Shown here: positions 1-8,428 of the stretch, in pieces
Position numbering within the stretch: the first letter of the stretch is position 1
Layout: the number at the start of each line of letters is the position of its first letter
NCBI GenBank assembly: GCA_013153515.1
Contig: JAADEI010000009.1
Coordinates: forward strand, 1 to 49,446
Origin: Chlorobiota bacterium
Lineage (GTDB): Bacteria; Bacteroidota; Bacteroidia; JAADEI01
Direction of reading: 5' to 3'
Length of the DNA: 49,446 nucleotides
Program-made: the position numbers and the translations under genes
The notes under the pieces: generated by a model
What the model saw: only the letters and a program-made list of their open reading frames with translations
Database searches by the model: none
What the model was told of the DNA's origin: nothing

Positions 1-120
1 TATCTTCAGCGTCTTGACAACGGCTTTGTTGTTTTTCAGAAACAATATCTTCAAAAAGTTTATAACATTTTGGAATCTGCCCAACAGGATGTTGACTACA
101 AAGCATTTCTTGAAGGTTAA
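1..120 (+). CDS. C-terminal fragment of an unidentified protein (5' end outside window)
   Basis: Frame 1 is open from the first base to a TAA at 118-120 and encodes 39 residues with ordinary protein-like composition, ending in DYKAFLEG. The N-terminal part lies outside the window, so no family can be assigned. Between this stop and the end of the convergent phosphatase gene at 310 there are about 190 bp with no convincing gene. The same frame reopens after several stops (about 193-333) and again reads protein-like, but it has no normal start codon. Low confidence because the fragment is so short. Confidence 0.4.
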   Translation, partial: YLQRLDNGFVVFQKQYLQKVYNILESAQQDVDYKAFLEG

Positions 121-309
121 GTTTACTTATCCCAAAAGCCTTTCCAGAGCTTGTGCCAGGTATTATGATGATCAGGAAAAAGAAGGATATAAGGAGGATT
201 TTTCATCATTGCCCTTATTGACTTGTTTAGTCATTGGCTTTGTCAGGCATTGCAAGAGGACAAGAAAACAGGATTGATAAGAAATCTTTCGGAGTTTATC
301 TTCGAATCT

Positions 310-2001
310 CTATTCCACTTTCCACAGTGCGGATAATCCGAGGAGGTTGACGAGATGTTGTGCAATGAAGCGTATTGATTTCTTTTCGTGATAGATAGCA
401 TGCTGAGTGTTAAATCCATAGAAGACGACCGGGACCCGCTGGTCATAGGCGTAAGGAGTTCCGTGAGTTGTTCCTGTTTCTGCATAGCCTTCATACCAAC
501 CGGGTTTCAATAAGAACCATATATCGCCGCATCTTTCGGGGTCAAAGGACCTGATGAGGTAAGGAGGAGCCTGACGGAGAAGTATTTCTTTTCGGGTCCA
601 TGCGTTTAGGACCTGTGGTTTATTAACCAACCATTGGCGGGCTGCTTCCAAGGCTATATCATAGAAATCGCCTAACTTCTGGCGGTCTAAATATACCCAT
701 TGGTTCATTATTGCCAAAACATTTTTAGGATACTTCTTTCGTCTTTTCCTTTTAGAACGGGAGGGTTTTGACTCAACTTCCTGAAGTAATACAGGCATAG
801 GCTTTATTATCTCTTCCAGTATTTTTTTGTGTATAAAAGCGTTTAATTCTTCTTGCCATATTTTGAATGAGTCTTGCGTGAGTAGTCCGGCGTCTATGGA
901 AAGGCTATCTCTTGCAAATTTCCAATTTTCCGCTACGCCGTGGTCGGAAGTTATGATAAGCAAATAGTTTTCAGGACCTATGGACTCATCAAGGAAATCA
1001 ATAAAGTTTCCGATGAGGCTGTCCAGTCGGACATACACGTCCAAGAGTTCAAGGGACCGTGGACCAAAGTAGTGTCCCACTATGTCTGTTGAAGAAAGAC
1101 TTATAGCAAGAAGGTCGGTGATAGAATCTTTACCGAGTTTCATTTGTTTAACTGCCTGTTTGGCGAAATCAAGGGTTATAGCATTTCCCCAAGGTGTTGA
1201 ACCAATTGTGCCGGGTATTGACGATATGGCATCCATTATGTCATAAGGGAACTCAGGCACTTCTTTAAAGGGAGACCTTTCATAAGGGCTGGGGTCGTAT
1301 TTATCACGCAGATGGTGGAGTTTAGGATGGAGACGCCATTTTTCAGGGACGAAGTATGCGGCGTGTGCCTTTTGATTGTAGTCTTTTACCCATTGGGGGA
1401 GGTCTGGTGCGTAATAGGAACTGGTTGTCCACTGTCCTTGAATGAAGTCGTACCAGAATGCGAAGTCTGCTTTTTTACCGCCGGATAGTATAGCACTTCT
1501 GTCTTTTAGGGAGATGGCGACCACTTTGGACTGTGGATTTCGCAATTTAAGCAGGTCGCCCACTGTTGGAACCCTTAGATTAGCAGGGCTATAGCCCTTG
1601 TCATCTGGTTCGCCCCACACTTTTTTATGGATGGAATCATCCACTGCATAGACCTTTGTTTTTCTGATGGGGTCAAACCATTTGTTTGCAACTATTCCAT
1701 GTATTGCAGGAGAGGTTCCGGTGAAGATTGTGGCGTGACCTACTGCTGTGAAGGTTGGCACATGGTCGTGATATACGTTATCATAAACCATTCCTTTCTC
1801 AAGCAGTTTCTTGAATCCGTGTTGCCACAGGTGTTGCCATCGCCATAAATAATCGGCTCTCATCTGGTCAATGACCATCACTACAACCAGTCGTGGCTTG
1901 TCGTGCGAAACAGAATTAACTTTTTCCACGTAATTTTTGTTATGATTACAGGAAACAAGATAAACCAGAGCCGTGACCAGTAAAACAAAACCCAATCTCA
2001 T
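310..2001 (-). CDS. PafA-like alkaline phosphatase / type I phosphodiesterase lipoprotein
   Basis: Alkaline phosphatase superfamily hydrolase, expected to act on phosphate esters outside the inner membrane. With the start at 2001 it has 563 residues and opens with a hydrophobic segment and lipobox (LVSC, Cys18), so it is a predicted lipoprotein. Asp45 in VIDQMRADYL, Thr85 in PTFTAVGHAT (the nucleophile by analogy with Bacteroidota PafA), STDIVGHYFG, TSDHG and a final THGTPYAYDQ supply the expected catalytic and two-zinc ligands. The length fits PafA (about 550). The frame is open further upstream to 2130, but that would bury the signal peptide and overlap the opposite gene by 158 bp, so 2001 is preferred. 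An exact TATCTTTG box lies 5 nt before this ATG. The start overlaps the divergent rel gene by 29 bp. Family call firm; exact substrate not known. Confidence 0.87.
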   Translation of the reverse strand: MRLGFVLLVTALVYLVSCNHNKNYVEKVNSVSHDKPRLVVVMVIDQMRADYLWRWQHLWQHGFKKLLEKGMVYDNVYHDHVPTFTAVGHATIFTGTSPAIHGIVANKWFDPIRKTKVYAVDDSIHKKVWGEPDDKGYSPANLRVPTVGDLLKLRNPQSKVVAISLKDRSAILSGGKKADFAFWYDFIQGQWTTSSYYAPDLPQWVKDYNQKAHAAYFVPEKWRLHPKLHHLRDKYDPSPYERSPFKEVPEFPYDIMDAISSIPGTIGSTPWGNAITLDFAKQAVKQMKLGKDSITDLLAISLSSTDIVGHYFGPRSLELLDVYVRLDSLIGNFIDFLDESIGPENYLLIITSDHGVAENWKFARDSLSIDAGLLTQDSFKIWQEELNAFIHKKILEEIIKPMPVLLQEVESKPSRSKRKRRKKYPKNVLAIMNQWVYLDRQKLGDFYDIALEAARQWLVNKPQVLNAWTRKEILLRQAPPYLIRSFDPERCGDIWFLLKPGWYEGYAETGTTHGTPYAYDQRVPVVFYGFNTQHAIYHEKKSIRFIAQHLVNLLGLSALWKVE

Positions 2002-4231
2002 AGGTACAAAGATAACACTAAAAGAGGCAGAGGAGCATCTGAGTGAGGAGGAGCGTCGTGAAGTCCGCAAGCGATACAGGGCATTGCTTAAAGCAATAAA
2101 GAAATCGGGTAATAATACGGACATACGCACTGTTGGGAAGGCTTTGCGGGTGGCTATGAAAGCCCACAGGCATCAACGCCGTAAAAGTGGAGAGCCATAC
2201 ATATACCATCCCTTGCAGGTGGCAACCATAGTCGCTGAAATAGGGCTTACGGACACAACATCTATTGTTGCTGCTCTCCTGCACGATGTGGTTGAAGACA
2301 CTGACCTGACCCTTGAAGACATATCTCAAATGTTCGGCACAACAGTTGCCGAGTTGGTGGATGGGCTGACAAAAGTTAGTAAGTTATCGCACAGTGCAGT
2401 AATTATGCCACATTTGGAAACGTATCGTAAAATTTTGCTTGCATTAGCCAAAGATGTCCGAGTGGTTATTATTAAAATAGCCGACCGTTTGGACAATATG
2501 CGGTCTCTGGATGCATTGCCCGAACATAAAAGGGTCAGGATTGCTATGGAAACAAGATATTTATATGCTCCATTAGCCCATCGGCTGGGACTCTATTCCA
2601 TAAAAACAGAACTTGAAGACTTGGCACTGAAACACTTAAATCCCAAACAGTATTACGAAATAGAAAAATGGGTTAAGAAAAACAAAGAGAAATGGGAGAA
2701 AATTCTAAATCGGTTCGTCAGACAGTTAAGGATTTATCTACGCAAGGCTGGATATAACAATTTTACTATTGAAAAACGCATAAAGGCGATTTCTTCCATA
2801 TATGACAAACTGGTTCGTAAAAAGGACGAAGGAATAACACTAAACGAGATTTATGATGTGCTGGCGGTAAGAATAGTTTTAGATGTCCCGCCTGAAACGG
2901 AAGATGTTGCCTGTTACGATGTTCTGAGAGTGGTTCATAAACATTTTCCTCATATCCCAGACAGGGTGCGAGATTGGATTTCCCATCCCAAAGCAAATGG
3001 TTATCAATCGTTGCATACCACGGTTATTGGTCCTGAAGGAAAACACATTGAGGTTCAGATTAGGTCTGTCCGGATGCACGAAGTTGCAGAAAAAGGCATT
3101 GCCGCCCATTGGAAATATAAGCAAGGTGTTTTGAGTGACAAGGTATTAGAAGAGTGGTTTGCACGTGTCAGGGAAATCCTTGCCCATCCGGAAAAGGACC
3201 CGCACCTGTTCCTTGAGGATATGAAACTTAACCTGTTTGACAATGAGATTCACGTGTTCACTCCCAAGGGGGAAATAATAACCCTGCCGAAAGGTGCCAC
3301 GGTGCTGGACTTCGCTTTCCATATACACACACAATTGGGCTATCATTGCATTGGGGCTAAAGTGAACAACAAGGTCGTTGAACCCACTCATGTTTTAAAC
3401 GATGGGGACCAAGTGGAGGTGTTGACTGCCCAGAGCCAGACGCCACAACCTGAATGGCTAACAGTGGTCAAGACCGCCATAGCCAGAAGGGCTCTGAGGA
3501 GATATTTCAGACGGGCAAAGAAAGAACTGATAAATAAAGGGAAAGAGAAGGTAAAGAAATTTTTCGCTGAGAACAATATAAAATTTGTGCCTTCAAATCT
3601 GAAAACTCTTGTTAAATATTTGGGATTTAAAGACGTGAAGGAGTTATACTATGCTGTGGGGCGAGGGGATCTGTCGCTCAAGATGCGAGATGGCTGGAAA
3701 GTGGAAGATGGAAAGTTGATTATAGAAAAACCGTTGACGCTTGAAGAACAACTCAGGATTCAGTTGCACAGTAGCACAATCCAGGAATTTGAAGGAAAAT
3801 CATTTCAAAAATGTTGTACGCCCTTGCCGGGGGATAATATAGTCATTTTTCAACGTGAAGATGGTGCCTTAGAAATCCATCATTCCAGTTGCGAAAAGGC
3901 TGCTGAGTTGCTTGCCCACTATGGAGCACAGATAATCAAGACCAAATGGGAGCCCGATGGAAAAATATCATTTATGATAAGGATTAGGGTTAAAGGCACG
4001 GACAGAAAAGGAGTTGTTTATGACCTGTCCCGAATCATATCAAAAGAATTGGATATGAACATGCAGGGAATTTCCATTGAAAGCGACAGAGGTCAATTCT
4101 CTGGATACATAGACGTTTTTGTATCAAATAGGGAGCAATTAGACAATTTAATCAAACGATTAGAAAAAGTTCCATATCTGCATTCTGTGGAAGTGGCTGA
4201 GGGGCAACTTCTTTGGGCATCAGAGAATTAA
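1973..4231 (+). CDS. rel: bifunctional (p)ppGpp synthetase/hydrolase (RelA/SpoT family, Rel)
   Basis: Makes and degrades the stringent-response alarmone (p)ppGpp. The 752 residues carry an HD hydrolase domain with intact HDVVEDTD (His104-Asp105), a synthetase domain with KRIKAISSIYDKL, NGYQSLHTTV and the catalytic EVQIR, a TGS domain (IHVFTPKGE...), and a C-terminal ACT domain. Both HD and synthetase motifs look complete, so both activities are plausible. The start is a GTG at 1973, overlapping the start of the divergent phosphatase gene by 29 bp. A near-match box AATTTTTG at 1932-1939 could drive it. No in-frame ATG exists before Met62, so a later non-ATG start (for example the CTG before SEEERREV) cannot be excluded. 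Cytoplasmic. Function firm; start uncertain. Confidence 0.93.
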   Translation: MTSKTKPNLIGTKITLKEAEEHLSEEERREVRKRYRALLKAIKKSGNNTDIRTVGKALRVAMKAHRHQRRKSGEPYIYHPLQVATIVAEIGLTDTTSIVAALLHDVVEDTDLTLEDISQMFGTTVAELVDGLTKVSKLSHSAVIMPHLETYRKILLALAKDVRVVIIKIADRLDNMRSLDALPEHKRVRIAMETRYLYAPLAHRLGLYSIKTELEDLALKHLNPKQYYEIEKWVKKNKEKWEKILNRFVRQLRIYLRKAGYNNFTIEKRIKAISSIYDKLVRKKDEGITLNEIYDVLAVRIVLDVPPETEDVACYDVLRVVHKHFPHIPDRVRDWISHPKANGYQSLHTTVIGPEGKHIEVQIRSVRMHEVAEKGIAAHWKYKQGVLSDKVLEEWFARVREILAHPEKDPHLFLEDMKLNLFDNEIHVFTPKGEIITLPKGATVLDFAFHIHTQLGYHCIGAKVNNKVVEPTHVLNDGDQVEVLTAQSQTPQPEWLTVVKTAIARRALRRYFRRAKKELINKGKEKVKKFFAENNIKFVPSNLKTLVKYLGFKDVKELYYAVGRGDLSLKMRDGWKVEDGKLIIEKPLTLEEQLRIQLHSSTIQEFEGKSFQKCCTPLPGDNIVIFQREDGALEIHHSSCEKAAELLAHYGAQIIKTKWEPDGKISFMIRIRVKGTDRKGVVYDLSRIISKELDMNMQGISIESDRGQFSGYIDVFVSNREQLDNLIKRLEKVPYLHSVEVAEGQLLWASEN
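2007..2014 (-). promoter_or_regulatory. -7 promoter box of the PafA-like gene, leaderless arrangement
   Basis: On the minus strand this reads TATCTTTG, an exact match to the Bacteroidota -7 consensus TAnnTTTG. Only five bases (TACCT) separate it from the ATG at 2001, so transcription should start at or next to the start codon. No clear -33 TTTG is visible at the usual distance. The box lies inside the opening codons of the divergent rel gene. Confidence 0.55.
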
Positions 4232-4270
4232 ATTCACTTTACACTAACCTTCCATTTAAATCAGGAAATA

Positions 4271-4278
4271 TAATTTTG
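4271..4278 (+). promoter_or_regulatory. -7 promoter box of the fur-family gene, leaderless arrangement
   Basis: TAATTTTG, an exact TAnnTTTG match, followed by only CAGA before the GTG at 4283. The spacing places the expected transcription start at or beside the GTG, which supports both that unusual start codon and a leaderless mRNA. No good -33 TTTG is seen at the standard distance. Confidence 0.6.
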
Positions 4279-4282
4279 CAGA

Positions 4283-4753
4283 GTGAAACCGAAATTTGAT
4301 TTTGAGGAGGTTAAACAGGTAGTGGAAGATTGTTTGAGAAGGAAGGGTCTTCGTAAAACATCCGAGAGATTTCACATCTTAAAGCACATTTACGAAAGAG
4401 GCGGACACTTTGACGCAGACACTCTCTACGTTGAACTGAGGAACAAAGGGATTAATGTTAGCCGAGCAACCGTATATAATACTCTTGATTTGTTTACTAA
4501 ATGTGGCATTTTAACTTCCCTCTTTTTTACGCCCCATCACATTGTTTACGATTTCAGTTATAAAGCTAAGCAACATGAACATCTCTATTGCGAAGTGTGT
4601 GGGAAAATAGAAGAATTCTGTGATCCAAGGCTTAGTATCATAGAAGAAGACGTTCAGAAACTCACGGGATTTAAGATAATTAAGAGAAATGTCGTTTTTA
4701 GAGGAATCTGTTCGGAATGCCAGAAAAAGATGCAAGAGAAATCAGAGAAGTGA
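4283..4753 (+). CDS. Fur/PerR-family metal-responsive transcriptional regulator
   Basis: A 156-residue ferric-uptake-regulator family repressor: an N-terminal winged helix (about 1-90, with the recognition region SRATVYNTLDLF) and a C-terminal metal-binding dimerisation domain containing HEHLYCEVCGKIEEF and CSEC. The HxH plus CxxC pairs are the usual structural and sensing metal sites. Sequence alone does not separate Fur, PerR, Zur or Nur. The only reasonable start is GTG at 4283, right behind a TAATTTTG promoter box. It follows rel by about 50 bp and has its own promoter. Regulated genes cannot be named; the downstream asparaginase has a separate promoter box. Confidence 0.93.
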   Translation: MKPKFDFEEVKQVVEDCLRRKGLRKTSERFHILKHIYERGGHFDADTLYVELRNKGINVSRATVYNTLDLFTKCGILTSLFFTPHHIVYDFSYKAKQHEHLYCEVCGKIEEFCDPRLSIIEEDVQKLTGFKIIKRNVVFRGICSECQKKMQEKSEK

Positions 4754-4857
4754 TTTTTTTTAACACAACGTTGCACAAAGTTTAGTCGGAAGCTACAGAG
4801 TGACCGTATAGATTCTATGGGCTGTTTTTCTTCTGCCTTATTTGTATCAATCATTCC

Positions 4858-4865
4858 TATGTTTG
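4858..4865 (+). promoter_or_regulatory. -7 promoter box of the asparaginase gene, leaderless arrangement
   Basis: TATGTTTG matches TAnnTTTG exactly and is followed by CAAT and then the ATG at 4870, a 4-nt gap. A TTTG lies at 4841-4844, closer than the usual -33 spacing. The arrangement predicts a transcript beginning at the start codon. Confidence 0.6.
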
Positions 4866-4869
4866 CAAT

Positions 4870-5793
4870 ATGAGTTGGAAGATTGTTATTCATGGAGGGG
4901 CGGGAAATATAACGCCCGAGCGGATTGGGGACAGGGAAGAGGCTTATAGGCAAGCGTTGACGGAATGTGTTATGGCTGGTGCCGAAGTTCTCAAACAAGG
5001 GGGCAGTGCTATTGATGCTGTCGTGGTGTCTGTAAAAGCCCTTGAGGACAACCCTTTATTTAATGCTGGAAAAGGCTCCGTTCCCAATGAAAAAGGCATT
5101 GTTGAGATGGATGCCGCTGTAATGGACGGCAAAACGTTGAATGCGGGAGCTGTAACGATGGTAAAACATATTAAAAATCCTATTCTTCTGGCTCTGAAAG
5201 TTATGCAAGAAAGTGAACACGTACTATTGGGTGGGGAGGGTGCTGAAGAATTCGCTCTGGAACAGGGCTTTGAATTGGTTGAGAACAGATATTTTATCAC
5301 CGAAGAAAGATGGAAGCAATATGTAAAAAAATTCCTATCCGAACACAAAAAAGTTGTAGAGATTAATTCCCTTGGGACAGTTGGCTCTGTTGCAGTTGAT
5401 AAAGATGGAAATGTTGCAGCAGCCACAAGCACAGGAGGGCTTTTGTTTAAGCACATGGGACGGATTGGCGACACGCCACTGATAGGGGCAGGCACTTATG
5501 CCGACAACGAAGGGGCTGCTGTTTCTACAACCGGCTTGGGAGAATTCTTTATTCGCACCACCACCGCTTTTCAAATCAATATACTAACCAAATTTGGAAC
5601 GCCAATCGCTGAAGCAGTCAGGAAAGTGCTGCAACAAGTTAAGACACTTGGTGGCACAGGGGGTGTCATTGCTATCAATAAAAACGGCGAACATGTGATT
5701 GACTGCGTGAGCCCGGGGATTTTTTCTGCTGTGGCGAAAGAAGTAGGCAACTATATTGAATCTAAAACCTTCTTATATAAACACGATTTATAA
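4870..5793 (+). CDS. Thr-type isoaspartyl peptidase / L-asparaginase (Ntn hydrolase, family T2)
   Basis: A 307-residue plant-type asparaginase: it cleaves isoaspartyl peptides and/or L-asparagine after autoproteolysis into alpha and beta subunits. Visible marks are the N-terminal IHGGAG, the FNAGKGS glycine loop, the GTVGSVAVD segment whose Thr would become the beta-subunit N-terminal nucleophile, TSTGG, and GDTPLIGAGTYAD near the substrate site. There is no clear signal peptide, so it is probably cytoplasmic, whereas some Bacteroidota homologues are exported. The start is fixed by a TATGTTTG box four bases upstream. It is transcribed alone; about 180 bp separate it from trxB. Substrate preference cannot be read from the sequence. 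Confidence 0.92.
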   Translation: MSWKIVIHGGAGNITPERIGDREEAYRQALTECVMAGAEVLKQGGSAIDAVVVSVKALEDNPLFNAGKGSVPNEKGIVEMDAAVMDGKTLNAGAVTMVKHIKNPILLALKVMQESEHVLLGGEGAEEFALEQGFELVENRYFITEERWKQYVKKFLSEHKKVVEINSLGTVGSVAVDKDGNVAAATSTGGLLFKHMGRIGDTPLIGAGTYADNEGAAVSTTGLGEFFIRTTTAFQINILTKFGTPIAEAVRKVLQQVKTLGGTGGVIAINKNGEHVIDCVSPGIFSAVAKEVGNYIESKTFLYKHDL

Positions 5794-5973
5794 TTGTCAA
5801 CCGCTATAAACTTGTTATAAACACGTTCGTGCATTTCTTTTGACTTGCCAGATAAGATGTAGCACAGGCACTTATGTTAATGAAACAATATCCCACTTGT
5901 TTAGTGTTGTAAATAACAAATGTTGAACTTATGCGATATGAAAAGCAAGAAAACGACTTAAAATCCACGAGCC

Positions 5974-6966
5974 ATGAATGAAGAGAAACAAACGCCTGAG
6001 AGGGTTCGCTGCTTAATACTTGGAGGAGGGCCTGCTGGCTACACTGCCGCTATCTATGCAGCCCGGGCTGGCTTGGAACCTGTTGTGTATGAGGGTCCGC
6101 AACCTGGCGGGCAATTAATGCTAACCACTGACGTGGAGAACTATCCGGGCTACCCGGAAGGGGTTCAAGGTCCTCAAATGATGCAGGATTTCAGGAAACA
6201 AGCAGAGAGGATGGGTGCCGACCTTAGGTATGGGATGGCTACGGAAGTTGACTTTAGTGGACCACCGCATAAAGTCATTATTGATAAGACGAAGGAGATT
6301 GTTGCCGATGTGGTCATCATAGCCACCGGGGCAACCGCCAAGAAGCTGGGCTTGGAATCCGAGGAGCGTCTGTCAGGCAAAGGGGTTTCCTATTGTGCTG
6401 TTTGCGATGGATTCTTTTTCAAGGGTCAGGAGGTTGCCGTCATTGGTGGTGGCGACACTGCTTGCGAAGATGCTCTTTATTTATCACGGATCTGCCCAAC
6501 TGTCCACATGCTCGTGCGTAGGGACCAAATGAGGGCATCTAAGGTGATGCAAAAACGGGTGTTTAATACGCCGAACATAAAGGTTCACTGGAACACCGTG
6601 GTTGAGGAATTCCTTGGGGAAAACGAGTTGGAAGGCATCAAGGCAAGAAACGTTAAAACAGGCGAAACATTTATTTTGCCGGTGAAAGGGGCATTTATTG
6701 CCATTGGACACAAGCCTAACTCAGAAATTTTCAAGGGTTGGGTTGAGATGGACGAAGACGGATACATTAAAACAACACCTGGCAGAACATTCACTAACGT
6801 GGAGGGGGTTTTTGCCGCTGGAGATGTCCAAGACAAGATCTATAGGCAGGCTGTAACGGCTGCCGCCACTGGTTGCATGGCTGCCCTTGACGCTGATAGG
6901 TATCTGGCTGCTAAGGAGGCGGAAGAAAGCGAGGAAGTTGAGGCACAACAAGAAGGAAACGCTTAA
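5974..6966 (+). CDS. trxB: thioredoxin-disulfide reductase
   Basis: FAD-dependent, NADPH-using enzyme that reduces thioredoxin. The 330 residues show the FAD-binding GGGPAGYTAAIYAARAG near residue 17, the redox-active CAVC at about 141-144, the NADPH-binding GGGDTACEDA, and the C-terminal FAD contact GVFAAGDVQD. The last 20 or so residues are an acidic tail beyond the usual end of the enzyme. It opens a tightly packed plus-strand block reaching to 12320 that also holds a TlpA-like thioredoxin lipoprotein, although a functional link is only inferred. In the 180 bp upstream I see no exact TAnnTTTG; TAGTGTTG differs by one base. Confidence 0.96.
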   Translation: MNEEKQTPERVRCLILGGGPAGYTAAIYAARAGLEPVVYEGPQPGGQLMLTTDVENYPGYPEGVQGPQMMQDFRKQAERMGADLRYGMATEVDFSGPPHKVIIDKTKEIVADVVIIATGATAKKLGLESEERLSGKGVSYCAVCDGFFFKGQEVAVIGGGDTACEDALYLSRICPTVHMLVRRDQMRASKVMQKRVFNTPNIKVHWNTVVEEFLGENELEGIKARNVKTGETFILPVKGAFIAIGHKPNSEIFKGWVEMDEDGYIKTTPGRTFTNVEGVFAAGDVQDKIYRQAVTAAATGCMAALDADRYLAAKEAEESEEVEAQQEGNA

Positions 6967-6984
6967 TTTATACTACGACAAACT

Positions 6985-7686
6985 ATGCATTTAGAATACT
7001 TTTTAAAACAACAACTAATTATTCTGAGCGATCAGATTAAGTATCCTGAGGATTTATGGATGTATTGCACGGAAGACCATCCAACTTCTTTTCTTGTTCA
7101 TTGGTGGGAGGGGCCGGGCAATCCTCTGCTCAAATGGGTTGAGGAGCTGGAGTCCCTCCCGCTTATTGATTCCCTACAATTAATATATTATGACTTGGAC
7201 ACACTGAAAAAGTTTTTTGAGAACCATTTTGAATATGTTGAAGCGGCAGGGGCAATAGTTGCTATAAAAAATCAGGACTACTTCTTAGCGATTTATAGGA
7301 GAGGGTTCTGGGACTTACCAAAGGGCAAGTTAGAGAAGGGGGAGGACCCTGTGGAATGTGCTTTGCGGGAGGTGCTGGAGGAGACGGGCGTTAAAATAAC
7401 CAACAGAAAAGCGATTCCTCTGACGACGACCAAACATCTTTTCCGTCAACAGGGCAGGTGGCACATAAAAAAAACACATTGGTTTGTTTTTGAAGTTGAT
7501 AGTGCCTTGCCCACAAAACCGGAATCTCGAGAAGGCATTAAAGAAGCGAGATGGCTATCACTAACTGAATGGAAACATAGACGAAAAAGGTCCTACCTAT
7601 CTGTTTGTCATGTGGTTTCAAAATTTGTACAGAGATATTTAAAAAAGCATGAGCGAGGAACCCTTAAAAGTGCAGGACACAGGTAA
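6985..7686 (+). CDS. Nudix hydrolase with an N-terminal extension
   Basis: The Nudix box is perfect at residues 114-136, with the pattern GX5EX7REVLEETGV, the Mg-binding helix that hydrolyses a nucleoside diphosphate linked to another moiety. Residues 1-85 precede the Nudix fold, are rich in Trp, Leu and Tyr, and match no domain I recognise. In total 233 residues. It starts 18 bp after trxB and its end overlaps the next gene by 38 bp, so it is probably co-transcribed. The substrate is unknown; the fold is certain, the biological role is not. Confidence 0.88.
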   Translation: MHLEYFLKQQLIILSDQIKYPEDLWMYCTEDHPTSFLVHWWEGPGNPLLKWVEELESLPLIDSLQLIYYDLDTLKKFFENHFEYVEAAGAIVAIKNQDYFLAIYRRGFWDLPKGKLEKGEDPVECALREVLEETGVKITNRKAIPLTTTKHLFRQQGRWHIKKTHWFVFEVDSALPTKPESREGIKEARWLSLTEWKHRRKRSYLSVCHVVSKFVQRYLKKHERGTLKSAGHR

Positions 7687-8428
7687 AGCAATAATACTCA
7701 CGCTAAATGATCCTTCAACCAAAAATGCTTTGTCACTTAACATATTGAAACTATTGCGTGAAACTATAGTGAGCATATCTCAATCTGATTCACCCAAACT
7801 ATTAGTGATTACAGGGGAAGGTGATTCGTTTAGTGCGGGGGCAGACCTCACATATCTTTCGCAATTGCCTCAAACTTCACTAAAAGAACGCGTTAGTAAC
7901 TGTCAATTAGTTGTAGATTTAATTAGAGAGTTGTACTTGTATCCTTATCCGGTCATTACGGCGGTCAATGGCTCAGTAATTGGTGCGGCAACCATCTTTT
8001 TGGCTCTTGCTGATTTTGTTATTGCTAAGGAAGGAATAGTGATAGGAAATCCAGAATTATCAATTGGTTTCGCTCCTTTTGTTACGTTTACAGCCATGGC
8101 CTTGAGAACAGGATTTGAAACGTCTCTAAGAATTATTGCTAACGGGGTTATGCCAATTCAAAAAGACAAAGGACATATTTTAATAGACCAGATAACACAT
8201 TCAAAATCATTCCTTGAAGAGGTTGAAAAAGTGATTAGCAAGTTTTACAACATTAATTTAAGGGCATTTAGCAAATTGAAGTTGTTTGCCAGAGAGAAAA
8301 GGTGGCAGGAATTTGAATCCATTTTTGAGGAAGCAATTGAATTAAACGCACGTGAATATGGAACTTCCGATTTTTCCTCCGGACTGAACAAATTACTTGA
8401 AAAAATCAGACCTGGACATCGGCTCTGA
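7649..8428 (+). CDS. divergent enoyl-CoA hydratase/isomerase (crotonase) family protein
   Basis: A 259-residue crotonase-fold protein. The first oxyanion-hole loop FSAGADLTYL and the segment GNPELSIGFAP, which holds the second catalytic Glu position, are recognisable. The second oxyanion loop, normally GGG(x)EL, reads IGAATIFLALAD, so the first catalytic Glu and the glycine run are missing. It starts inside the end of the Nudix gene (38 bp overlap) and is followed by a better-conserved paralogue at 8508, so this is a tandem pair. It could be a hydratase with altered chemistry, a binding partner of its neighbour, or a decaying duplicate. Cytoplasmic. Confidence 0.82.
   Translation: MSEEPLKVQDTGKAIILTLNDPSTKNALSLNILKLLRETIVSISQSDSPKLLVITGEGDSFSAGADLTYLSQLPQTSLKERVSNCQLVVDLIRELYLYPYPVITAVNGSVIGAATIFLALADFVIAKEGIVIGNPELSIGFAPFVTFTAMALRTGFETSLRIIANGVMPIQKDKGHILIDQITHSKSFLEEVEKVISKFYNINLRAFSKLKLFAREKRWQEFESIFEEAIELNAREYGTSDFSSGLNKLLEKIRPGHRL

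Noticed and set aside
14-277. 87-residue open frame on the plus strand at the left edge
   Set aside because: Composition is unlike a protein and it overlaps the better frame ending at 120; the start is internal to that gene.
4766-4773. CAACGTTG palindrome and T run after fur as a terminator
   Set aside because: The 8-bp palindrome leaves no loop and lies after the T run, not before it, so it is not a standard terminator.
4944-5495. 183-residue open frame antisense to the asparaginase gene
   Set aside because: It mirrors the codon pattern of a strongly conserved gene on the other strand and has no recognisable domain.
5776-5825. Direct repeat TATAAACACG at 5776-5785 and 5816-5825 near the end of the asparaginase gene
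   Set aside because: Only ten AT-rich bases, two copies, no third copy or dyad; more likely chance than an operator or att site.
5794-5973. tRNA or small RNA in the 180-bp gap before trxB
   Set aside because: No cloverleaf, no T-loop consensus and no strong hairpin seen by eye; a covariance search would be needed to exclude weak candidates.
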